Shown here piece by piece: positions 1-6,247 of a stretch of 7,951 nt of DNA. The notes beneath the pieces were generated by a model. That model saw nothing but the letters and a program-made list of their open reading frames with translations, was not told the origin of the DNA and ran no database searches. A program made the position numbers and the translations under genes. Where the stretch lies: the NCBI GenBank assembly GCA_023246985.1, contig JAHFHJ010000063.1, forward strand, positions 1-7,951, in the 5' to 3' direction. Position 1 is the stretch's first letter; each line of letters starts with the position of its first letter. This stretch comes from Candidatus Omnitrophota bacterium (GTDB lineage Bacteria > Omnitrophota > Omnitrophia > Omnitrophales > Aquincolibacteriaceae).

Positions 1-16
1 CTTTAAAAAGATTCGC

Positions 17-1744
17 ATGTCAGACGATAAGCACTACGAACCGCTCTACAGACTGCGGCATTCCGCGTCCCACATTCTCGCCCAAGCTGTCTTAGACCTC
101 TTTCCCGGCACGAAGCTCGCCCTGGGTCCCGTAATCGACGAAGGGTTCTATTACGACTTCGATTCGAAGACGACGTTCCAGGATGTGGATCTTCCGAAGA
201 TCGAGAAACGGATGCGCGAGATCGTCAAGGAACGCCAGGCGTTCAAAGAATGGGCGGTTTCCAAAGCCGAAGCCCGCAAAATTTTTAAGGAAAAACAGGA
301 GCCCTACAAGCTTGAGATCATTGAAGGGATTGCCGGAGATACGGTCAATTTTGTGCAGAACGGGCCGTTCACGGATCTTTGCGAAGGCGGGCACGTCATG
401 AATACCGACGAGCTCAAGGACTTCAAACTTCTTTCCGTGGCCGGGGCTTATTGGCGCGGAAGTGAAAAAAATCCCATGCTGCAGCGTATTTACGGGACGG
501 CCTTTTTATCACGGAAGGAGCTGGACGCCTATGTAACCCGGCGCGAGGAAGCGCAGAGGCGCGACCATCGTAAAATCGGAAAACAGCTTGGCCTTTTCAG
601 CTTTCATGAAGAGGGACCGGGGCTTCCGTTTTGGCGTCCCAAGGGCCTGATCCTTAAGAATCTTTTGATCGCGTTCATGCGCGAGAAACTCGCCGCGTAC
701 GGTTATATCGAGATCGAGACCCCAACCCTCCTGAGGGAAAAACTTTGGCGAACCTCGGGACATTGGGACAATTATCGCGAGAACATGTTCTTCCTCGAGC
801 GGGAAGAGGAAGTTTACGCCCTGAAGCCGATGAACTGTCCGGGCGGGATGCTGATGTATAAAGAGGAAAAGCATTCGTACCGGGAGCTGCCGCTCAAAGT
901 CGCGGAATTCGGCAAGGTGCACCGCTACGAACGCTCCGGGGTGTTGGCCGGGCTCTTCCGTGTGCGCGGCTTCACACAGGATGACGCGCATATTTTTACG
1001 ACGCCCGAAACGCTTCAGGCGAGTGTTGTGGAGACTATCCGTTTTACGGATGAGGTGTACAAAACCTTTGATTTTGATTATCATGTGGAGCTCTCAACCC
1101 GTCCTCCCAAGTCGATCGGGACGGATGCGCAGTGGGAGATCGCGACCACAGGCCTCCGGAACGCGCTGGAAGAGCTCAAGATGCCTTATAAGGTCAATGA
1201 GGCGGACGGGGCGTTTTACGGGCCGAAGATCGATTTTCATTTAAAGGACGCCATCGGACGGACGCTCCAGTGCGGGACCCTTCAGCTGGACATGAGTTTG
1301 CCGGAGCGTTTTGATATGAATTATGTCGGCGAGGACGGCCGGGATCATCGCGTGATCATGCTGCACCGGGCGATCTTCGGAAGTCTCGAGCGTTTCATCG
1401 GGATCTTAATCGAGCATTACGCGGGCGCTTTCCCGCTCTGGCTTTCTCCGGTGCAGGTCCGGGTGTTGACGATCGCGGAACGCCACAGCGCGTTTGCGGA
1501 CGCGCTCGTCGCGCGGCTTAAGAAAGAAGGATTTCGCGTCGGGTCGGATCTCAGGACCGAGAAGATCGGTTATAAGATCCGCGAGGCGGAGATGATGAAA
1601 ATCCCTTATGTCTTCGTGGTCGGGGATAAAGAAATGGAAACGCAACAAGTCGCAGTGCGCATGCGCGGGCGTCAGGATCTGGGGCCCCAGGCTGTGGACG
1701 CGATGATCGAGCGGCTCAAGCAAGAGGTCGCGCAAAAAAAGTAA
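17..1744 (+). CDS. thrS: Threonyl-tRNA synthetase, TGS-less form
   Basis: A cytoplasmic class II synthetase that joins threonine to tRNA-Thr using ATP and removes mischarged serine. The 575-residue product has an N-terminal editing domain with the HxxxH motif (H15, H19) and the partner C122/H126 in LCEGGH. The catalytic core has the zinc ligands C274, H325 and H450, spaced almost exactly as C334/H385/H511 in E. coli. The motif 2 arginine is R303 and the motif 3 arginine is R459. The anticodon-binding domain covers about 475-575. The E. coli enzyme has 642 residues; the missing part is the roughly 60-residue N-terminal TGS domain. TGS-less ThrRS is known, for example in cyanobacteria. The ATG at 17 begins just before the editing domain and has no clear Shine-Dalgarno. 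The frame stays open back to base 2, so an upstream extension cannot be formally excluded. infC follows 22 bases later. Confidence 0.96.
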   Translation: MSDDKHYEPLYRLRHSASHILAQAVLDLFPGTKLALGPVIDEGFYYDFDSKTTFQDVDLPKIEKRMREIVKERQAFKEWAVSKAEARKIFKEKQEPYKLEIIEGIAGDTVNFVQNGPFTDLCEGGHVMNTDELKDFKLLSVAGAYWRGSEKNPMLQRIYGTAFLSRKELDAYVTRREEAQRRDHRKIGKQLGLFSFHEEGPGLPFWRPKGLILKNLLIAFMREKLAAYGYIEIETPTLLREKLWRTSGHWDNYRENMFFLEREEEVYALKPMNCPGGMLMYKEEKHSYRELPLKVAEFGKVHRYERSGVLAGLFRVRGFTQDDAHIFTTPETLQASVVETIRFTDEVYKTFDFDYHVELSTRPPKSIGTDAQWEIATTGLRNALEELKMPYKVNEADGAFYGPKIDFHLKDAIGRTLQCGTLQLDMSLPERFDMNYVGEDGRDHRVIMLHRAIFGSLERFIGILIEHYAGAFPLWLSPVQVRVLTIAERHSAFADALVARLKKEGFRVGSDLRTEKIGYKIREAEMMKIPYVFVVGDKEMETQQVAVRMRGRQDLGPQAVDAMIERLKQEVAQKK

Positions 1745-1756
1745 TCGTCAACCATA

Positions 1757-1762
1757 AGGAGG
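1757..1762 (+). promoter_or_regulatory. Strong ribosome-binding site fixing a TTG start for infC
   Basis: AGGAGG (1757-1762) is preceded by TA and matches the 16S rRNA tail well. It lies 4 bases before the TTG at 1767. The infC frame has a TAA stop at 1755-1757, so no in-frame start lies further upstream. The next weak candidate downstream is ATT at 1806. The site therefore supports TTG as the initiator. Confidence 0.8.
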
Positions 1763-1766
1763 ATCA

Positions 1767-2366
1767 TTGTCACTCAGTCCACAAAAAGTTCGGGCCAATG
1801 AGCGTATTCGCGCGCCTCAGATCCGTTTGATCGGGGCTGCCGGGGAGCAATTTGGCATTGTCACGCCGCAAGACGGGATGCAGCGCGCCCAGGACGCGGG
1901 TCTGGACCTGGTCGAGGTCGCGGGAACGACGACCCCGCCGGTATGCCGCATTATGGATCTCGGAAAATATCTTTATACGCTCGACAGGAAGGAAAAAGAG
2001 TCCCGCAAGAAGCAAAAGACGATCGATATCAAAGAGGTCAAAATGACCACAAAGATCGACGAGCACGACTACCAGACCAAGCTTCGCAACGCGCGCCGTT
2101 TTATTGAGCGCGGGGACAAGGTCAAATTGGTCGTATTCTTCCGGGGCCGTGAGATCGTGTATGTGGACAAGGGACGGAAGCTGGTGGCCCGTTTTGTGCA
2201 GGATCTTTCAGATATCGCGATGGTGGAACGCAATGACGGCCTGGAGGGGAAGGCCATCATGCTTTATTTGACCCGGGTCGCGTCTGTAAAGAAAAAGGAT
2301 GTGGTCGCATCCGCTTCGCCAACGAATCCGGCAAGCCCTGGCGTCTTGCCGCCGAAGACAGCCTAA
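1767..2366 (+). CDS. infC: Translation initiation factor IF-3
   Basis: IF-3 binds the 30S subunit, blocks premature joining of the 50S subunit, and checks the start codon and initiator tRNA. The 199-residue product has the N-terminal domain (about 9-75, with RANERIRAPQIRLIG and the family block PPVCRIMDLGKYLY at 57-70). A charged linker helix follows (about 73-90, rich in K/R/E). The C-terminal domain covers about 90-172, with DYQTKLRNARRFIERGDKVK and FFRGRE. It is about 20 residues longer than E. coli IF-3 because of a C-terminal tail (about 172-199) rich in S, P, A and K. The likely start is TTG at 1767. Rare start codons on infC are known elsewhere (AUU in E. coli) and allow IF-3 to control its own synthesis, so the same may hold here by inference. 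rpmI starts 10 bases after the stop. Confidence 0.95.
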   Translation: MSLSPQKVRANERIRAPQIRLIGAAGEQFGIVTPQDGMQRAQDAGLDLVEVAGTTTPPVCRIMDLGKYLYTLDRKEKESRKKQKTIDIKEVKMTTKIDEHDYQTKLRNARRFIERGDKVKLVVFFRGREIVYVDKGRKLVARFVQDLSDIAMVERNDGLEGKAIMLYLTRVASVKKKDVVASASPTNPASPGVLPPKTA

Positions 2367-2376
2367 GGAAACGAAA

Positions 2377-2577
2377 ATGCCGAAAATGAAAACGAACAAG
2401 TCCGTCAAGAAACGCTTTCGTGTCACCAAGAAGGGGAAGGTCCTTGGGAATAGGACTCTCCGCCGTCATATGCTGACCGACCGGAGCCCGAAGAAGAAGC
2501 GTCAGCTTCGCCGGAAGCTTCACGTCGAAAAAATGCACGTGAGCGCCCTCAAGGCCATGATGCCGTACGATCGTTAA
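2377..2577 (+). CDS. rpmI: 50S ribosomal protein L35
   Basis: A small basic protein of the large ribosomal subunit. The 66-residue product (normal for L35, about 64-66) starts MPKMKTNKSVKKRFRVTKKG. It contains the typical KKKRQLRR segment, is rich in Lys and Arg throughout, and ends MMPYDR. I chose the ATG at 2377 because it gives the family N-terminus and has AAGGAA (2365-2370) 6 bases upstream; that site overlaps the infC stop codon. The frame is open upstream to another ATG at 2299, but the extra 26 residues would come from DNA inside infC and do not resemble L35. In E. coli, rpmI and rplT are repressed by L20. I could not identify an L20-binding structure here. Confidence 0.95.
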   Translation: MPKMKTNKSVKKRFRVTKKGKVLGNRTLRRHMLTDRSPKKKRQLRRKLHVEKMHVSALKAMMPYDR

Positions 2578-2610
2578 TCCCGTCAGAGATCAAAAGAAAA
2601 GGAAGCATTT

Positions 2611-2961
2611 ATGCCGAGGTCTACGAACACAGTTGCTTCAAAAAAACGAAAGAAAAAGATCTTCAAGCGCGCCAAGGGGTTCGTGGGCGGCCGTGGCCGT
2701 CTCCTTCGTACCGCCAAAGAGACTGTCGCCCGCGCGATGGCTTTTGCGACCCGCGACCGCAAGCAGCGCAAGCGCCATTTTCGCACGCTTTGGAATGCCC
2801 GTATCAATGCGGCGTGCCGCGCCGGCGGGATGTCGTATTCCCGGTTCATTGACGCTCTGAACAAGGCGAAGATCCGCTTGAACCGCAAGTCGCTCGCCGA
2901 GATCGCCGCGCGCGATGAGAAAACCTTCCAGGAGATCGTCAAGCTCGTCAAGCAATCCTAA
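2611..2961 (+). CDS. rplT: 50S ribosomal protein L20
   Basis: L20 binds 23S rRNA directly and is needed early in 50S assembly. The 116-residue product compares with 118 in E. coli. It has the extended basic N-terminal arm (about 1-60) and a globular C-terminal half with the family blocks RDRKQRKRHFRTLWNARINAA (about 48-68) and GMSYSRFIDALNKA (about 73-86). AAAAGGAAG (2597-2605) precedes the ATG by 5 bases. The gene lies 33 bases after rpmI. The first 10 residues (PRSTNTVAS) differ from the usual MARVKRGV-type opening; otherwise the protein is ordinary. In many bacteria L20 represses its own operon by binding the mRNA; that is possible here but not shown. Confidence 0.96.
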   Translation: MPRSTNTVASKKRKKKIFKRAKGFVGGRGRLLRTAKETVARAMAFATRDRKQRKRHFRTLWNARINAACRAGGMSYSRFIDALNKAKIRLNRKSLAEIAARDEKTFQEIVKLVKQS

Positions 2962-2973
2962 CCCTGCCGTTCG

Positions 2974-3005
2974 AGACCCGGCGTCCCCCCAAGCGACGCG
3001 GGTCT
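2974..3005 (+). other. Stem-loop in the rplT-pheS spacer
   Basis: AGACCC (2974-2979), a bulged G, then GCGTC (2981-2985) pair with GACGC (2995-2999) and GGGTCT (3000-3005). This gives 11 pairs around a 9-base loop. It is followed by TAAAAA, not a run of T, so it does not meet the usual intrinsic-terminator pattern on the + strand. A role in attenuation, mRNA stability or processing is inference. Confidence 0.6.
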
Positions 3006-3023
3006 TAAAAACGGGATGAAAGT

Positions 3024-4010
3024 GTGTTCTTATCCATGAAGGACAAGATTCGTCAGCTGGAAGAAGAAGCCCGGGCGGACCTTGTCCGGATCGATTCCGC
3101 CGATGCGGCAGATGTTTTTCGCGTCGCGTATCTTGGGAAAAAAGGGAAGTTGACCGAGCTTTTTAAGCGACTGGGCGCAGTTCCGGCCGACGAGAAAAAA
3201 GCGGTGGGCGCGGAGCTGAATCGCGTTAAACAATGGCTCGAGTCGGCCGTCGAGGGATTCCGGCAGAAAGCCCCGAACAAAGGCGTACCGGACGCGGCGT
3301 TCGACGAAACGCTTCCGGGGATTCGGCCGCCGCAGGGCAGCATCCATCTTCTTCAGCAGACCATCCGGGAGATCTCGGGCATTTTCAATCGCATGGGGTT
3401 CGAAACCGTCGAAGGTCCCGAGATCGAGACCGAATTCCACAATTTTACCGCGCTCAATATCCCGCTCAACCATCCTTCGCGCGATGCCTTTGACACTTTT
3501 TATACAACACACGGGCAGCTCTTGCGCTCCCAAACATCGCCGGTCCAGATCCGCGTGATGAAGGAGCGCCGGCCGCCGCTGAAGATCATCGCCCCGGGGC
3601 GCGTGTACCGGCCCGATACCGTGGACGCAAGCCACTCGTTCATGTTTCATCAAATCGAGGGCTTGATGGTCGATGACCGCGTAACCTTCAGCGATCTCAA
3701 AGGGATCCTCCATCTTTTTCTGCGCGAGCTTTTCGGATCCTCAACCCGGATACGTTTTCGACCGCATTTCTTTCCATTTACCGAGCCCAGCGTGGAAGTG
3801 GATATCCAGTGGGGAAAAGGCTGGCTGGAGATCCTGGGGGCCGGCAACGTGGATCCCCATGTGTTCGAGGAAGTCGGCTATGACGCGAGCGTGGTTCGTG
3901 GGCTGGCGTTCGGGCTTGGCGTGGAGCGTATCGCCATGCTTCGCCACGGCATCAACGATATACGGCATTTTTATGAGAATGATCTCCGTTTCCTGAGGCA
4001 ATTCGCGTAA
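3024..4010 (+). CDS. pheS: Phenylalanyl-tRNA synthetase alpha subunit
   Basis: The catalytic subunit of the (alpha-beta)2 PheRS, which charges tRNA-Phe. Of 328 residues, about 1-85 form the N-terminal coiled-coil arm that contacts tRNA (YLGKKGKLTELFKRLGAVP at 36-54). The class II catalytic domain follows: NHPSRD at 149-154, LLRSQTSPVQ at 166-175, the HQIEGLMVD block at 209-217, FPFTEPSVEVD at 250-260, and motif 3 GLGVERIAML at 297-306. The cysteine zinc cluster found in Bacillus PheS is absent, as in E. coli. The start is uncertain. GTG 3024 has only a weak GGGA 7 bases upstream. ATG 3036 has no visible ribosome-binding site but gives an N-terminus (MKDKIRQLEEEA) that aligns better with B. 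subtilis PheS. The larger frame is given here. Confidence 0.95.
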   Translation: MFLSMKDKIRQLEEEARADLVRIDSADAADVFRVAYLGKKGKLTELFKRLGAVPADEKKAVGAELNRVKQWLESAVEGFRQKAPNKGVPDAAFDETLPGIRPPQGSIHLLQQTIREISGIFNRMGFETVEGPEIETEFHNFTALNIPLNHPSRDAFDTFYTTHGQLLRSQTSPVQIRVMKERRPPLKIIAPGRVYRPDTVDASHSFMFHQIEGLMVDDRVTFSDLKGILHLFLRELFGSSTRIRFRPHFFPFTEPSVEVDIQWGKGWLEILGAGNVDPHVFEEVGYDASVVRGLAFGLGVERIAMLRHGINDIRHFYENDLRFLRQFA

Positions 4011-4031
4011 CGCCGGACAACACCCGGCGTT
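4009..4031 (+). other. Stem-loop overlapping the pheS stop codon
   Basis: AACGCCGG (4009-4016) and CCGGCGTT (4024-4031) form a perfect 8-bp GC-rich stem with a 7-base loop. The stem begins within the TAA stop of pheS (4008-4010). No T-run follows, so it is probably not a terminator. It could set the pheS:pheT ratio or protect a processed mRNA end; both are inference. Confidence 0.6.
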
Positions 4032-4069
4032 GATCCCGGTCATACGAGAGCGGATAAGGTTGAGGTCTT

Positions 4070-6166
4070 ATGAAAATTTCAACGAACTGGTTAAAGGATT
4101 TTGTGGAGCTCGCGCCGCCTCTTTCACGAATCGCGGATCGCCTGACGATGGCCGGGCTTGAGGTCAAGCAATGTGAGACCCTGAAGACCCCGAGCGATAC
4201 TCTTTTCGAGATCGAGATCACCTCGAACCGGCCCGATTGGCTTTCTCATTGGGGTGTGGCGCGCGAGATCGCGGCGGTCGAGAACCTCTCCCTTAAGAAT
4301 CCCGGGGTCGACCCCGAGACCGGCCGGATGCCGCCGCCGGGATGGGAGATCCGGATCAAAGATGCGGCAGGGTGTCCCTATTACACGGGGGTACTGATCG
4401 AAGGGATCACCGAAACCAAGACGCCGGAGTTTATTGTGAGCCGCCTTCTGGCGTGCGGGATCCGCAGCGTTCATTTGATCGTCGATATCACGAACTATGT
4501 GCTTCTCGAGGTCGGTCAGCCGCTTCACGCGTTCGACGCGGACCTGATCCGGAATAAGGAGATCGTCGTGCGCAGGCCCAAAGGGGGCGAAAAATTCACG
4601 GGGATCAATGGCGCCGAAATGACGCTGAAGTCGGAGGATCTTGTGATCGCGGACCGCGAACGCGCGATCGCGCTTGCCGGCGTGATGGGCGGTAAAGATT
4701 CCGAGATCACCGACAAAACACGCAATGTTTTTCTTGAGTCGGCTTTCTTCGATCCCGGCCGCGTGCGCAAGACTTCCCGGACGCATCTGCTTTCATCCGA
4801 TGCTTCCTACCGTTTTGAACGGCGCGTGGATCCGGAAGCCGTGGATATCGGCCGGAGCCGGGCGCTGGCGCTCATCCAGAAATATGGCAAGCCGCGCCAT
4901 ATCAGCGCGGTGATCAAGGCGGGGGAGAAACCGCAGCTCGAGGTCAAGACGGTTCAGCTAAAAAGCAGTGATGTGAAACAGATCCTCGGCGTTGACATCA
5001 AGCCGAGTCAGATTGCTCTGATCCTGGGGCGGCTCGGACTCGAGGTGAAACAATGTTCGGGGAATACCCCGGATATGGCGCCTTCGAAGACCGAGCAGGG
5101 GATTTGGAGAGTCGGGATTCCGTCGTTTCGTCCGGATCTGACGCGGCCGGTGGATCTTGTGGAAGAAATCGCGCGCATCTATGGCTACGAAAATATCCCG
5201 GAGACTTTGCCGCCGCGGGAGCCGCTCACCGTCGGGGAATCGCCTCGCCTGGGTCTTGAAAATAAAGTGCGTAATTTTTTGAGCAACGCGGGGCTTTCAG
5301 AGACGGTGACCTTCAGTTTGGTTTCGGAGGACGGCCTCGATCCGGAAAAAGACCTCAAGCATGCCGTTCAGATCATCAACCCGCTTCAGCACGGCCTTCA
5401 CTGGATGCGGCCGACCCTGGTGACCAGTCTCTTGAACGTGATCCAGAAGAATGTGAACGCGGCGAACGCGGATTCCGTCGCGATTTTTGAGATCGCGAAT
5501 ACCTATAGCGCGCCGGACGCTCATAAGCATCCGGTCGAAGAACGCATTTGCGCGATCGCGATGTATGGTAAAAAAGCAGAACAGACCTGGCTTGACGCGG
5601 CGCGTTCCGTGACATTTTATGATTTGAAAGGCGCCGTCGAGGCCGTGCTTAGGGCCGCGGGATGCTCCGAGTGGTGCGTCGCGAAGGCGGAAAAAAGTTA
5701 TTTCTCCCCCGGAGTGGCCGAAGAACTTCGGCTTTGGCAGACGCCGGTCGCTCTTATGGGAGAAGTCTCGGCAGTGCTCCGGGAACAATGGGGCTTGAAG
5801 GAGCCTGTTTTTTACGCGGAGATCTCGCTTGAAAAACTTACGGAGCAGGCCCGGCGCGTCCGCACTTTCAAGGAATGGCCCAAGTATCCGGCGATCGAGC
5901 GGGATTTGTCGCTTGTGGTTAAGGAGTCCGTCAAGAGCGGGGATTTGACGGGGGAGATCCGCGGCTTGGGGCAAGGGCTGATCCGCGAAGTCATGCTTTT
6001 TGATCTTTTTCGCGGCAAGCGCGTTCCCGAGGGTTACAAGAATCTCGCATTCCGCATCGTCTATCAGTCTGCGGAGCGGACGCTTGTTTCCGGGGAGGCT
6101 CAGGAGATCCACGATCAGATCGCCCGGACGCTTGTTCAAAAGTACCAGGCTTCCTTTCAAACTTAA
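4070..6166 (+). CDS. pheT: Phenylalanyl-tRNA synthetase beta subunit, short form lacking the OB-fold domain
   Basis: The non-catalytic partner of PheS; it edits Tyr-tRNA-Phe and binds tRNA. It has 698 residues, against about 795-804 in E. coli and B. subtilis. It starts normally (MKISTNWLKDFVEL, TMAGLEV at 26-32). From about residue 36 it jumps to EIEITSNRPDWLSHWGVAREIA (47-68), omitting the roughly 100-residue EMAPII-like tRNA-binding OB fold. After that the order is normal: B3/B4 editing region (about 95-285, with VDITNYVLLEVGQPLHAFD), B5 (about 292-380, with PSFRPDLTRPVDLVEEIARIYGYENIP), the catalytic-like core (about 390-590), and the FDX-ACB domain (about 600-693, with PKYPAIERDLSLVV). 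ATG 4070 has GAGG (4062-4065) 4 bases upstream. Since the flanking sequence is intact and in frame, this is a family variant and not a broken gene. Confidence 0.96.
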   Translation: MKISTNWLKDFVELAPPLSRIADRLTMAGLEVKQCETLKTPSDTLFEIEITSNRPDWLSHWGVAREIAAVENLSLKNPGVDPETGRMPPPGWEIRIKDAAGCPYYTGVLIEGITETKTPEFIVSRLLACGIRSVHLIVDITNYVLLEVGQPLHAFDADLIRNKEIVVRRPKGGEKFTGINGAEMTLKSEDLVIADRERAIALAGVMGGKDSEITDKTRNVFLESAFFDPGRVRKTSRTHLLSSDASYRFERRVDPEAVDIGRSRALALIQKYGKPRHISAVIKAGEKPQLEVKTVQLKSSDVKQILGVDIKPSQIALILGRLGLEVKQCSGNTPDMAPSKTEQGIWRVGIPSFRPDLTRPVDLVEEIARIYGYENIPETLPPREPLTVGESPRLGLENKVRNFLSNAGLSETVTFSLVSEDGLDPEKDLKHAVQIINPLQHGLHWMRPTLVTSLLNVIQKNVNAANADSVAIFEIANTYSAPDAHKHPVEERICAIAMYGKKAEQTWLDAARSVTFYDLKGAVEAVLRAAGCSEWCVAKAEKSYFSPGVAEELRLWQTPVALMGEVSAVLREQWGLKEPVFYAEISLEKLTEQARRVRTFKEWPKYPAIERDLSLVVKESVKSGDLTGEIRGLGQGLIREVMLFDLFRGKRVPEGYKNLAFRIVYQSAERTLVSGEAQEIHDQIARTLVQKYQASFQT

Positions 6167-6175
6167 TTCGAATAG

Positions 6176-6244
6176 CGGGAAACGGGGAACGTTGAACGAT
6201 AGGCGTTGTCGTTCCCCGTTTATCGTGGTCCATTCCCCGAGGAT
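6176..6244 (+). repeat. Degenerate heptanucleotide repeat with a 12-bp hairpin, pheT-rarA spacer
   Basis: CG dinucleotides recur at 6176, 6183, 6190, 6197, 6204, 6210, 6217, 6224 and 6238, so units are 7 bases long with a single 6-base step. Unit examples are CGGGGAA, CGTTGAA, CGTTCCC and CGTTTAT. Inside the array, AAACGGGGAACG (6180-6191) pairs perfectly with CGTTCCCCGTTT (6210-6221). Within the 18-base loop, AACG/CGTT can form a small inner stem. No long T-run follows. The array fills almost the whole spacer and ends at the rarA ribosome-binding site. Confidence 0.65.
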
Positions 6245-6247
6245 TTT

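Noticed and set aside
1733..1744. A7 run at the end of thrS as a programmed slippage site
   Set aside because: It encodes the terminal Gln-Lys-Lys and lies two codons from the stop. Slippage would alter only the tail, and no stimulatory structure is visible.
2299..2376. Upstream ATG extension of rpmI
   Set aside because: It would add 26 residues encoded inside infC in another frame. L35 normally begins at MPKMKT, which has its own ribosome-binding site.
2974..3005. Intrinsic terminator after rplT
   Set aside because: The stem is good, but the following bases are TAAAAA and not a T-run, and pheS continues on the same strand 18 bases later.
3030..3713. 227-codon frame on the - strand, opposite pheS
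   Set aside because: It is a shadow of PheS, which is complete and conserved, and the product has no recognisable features.
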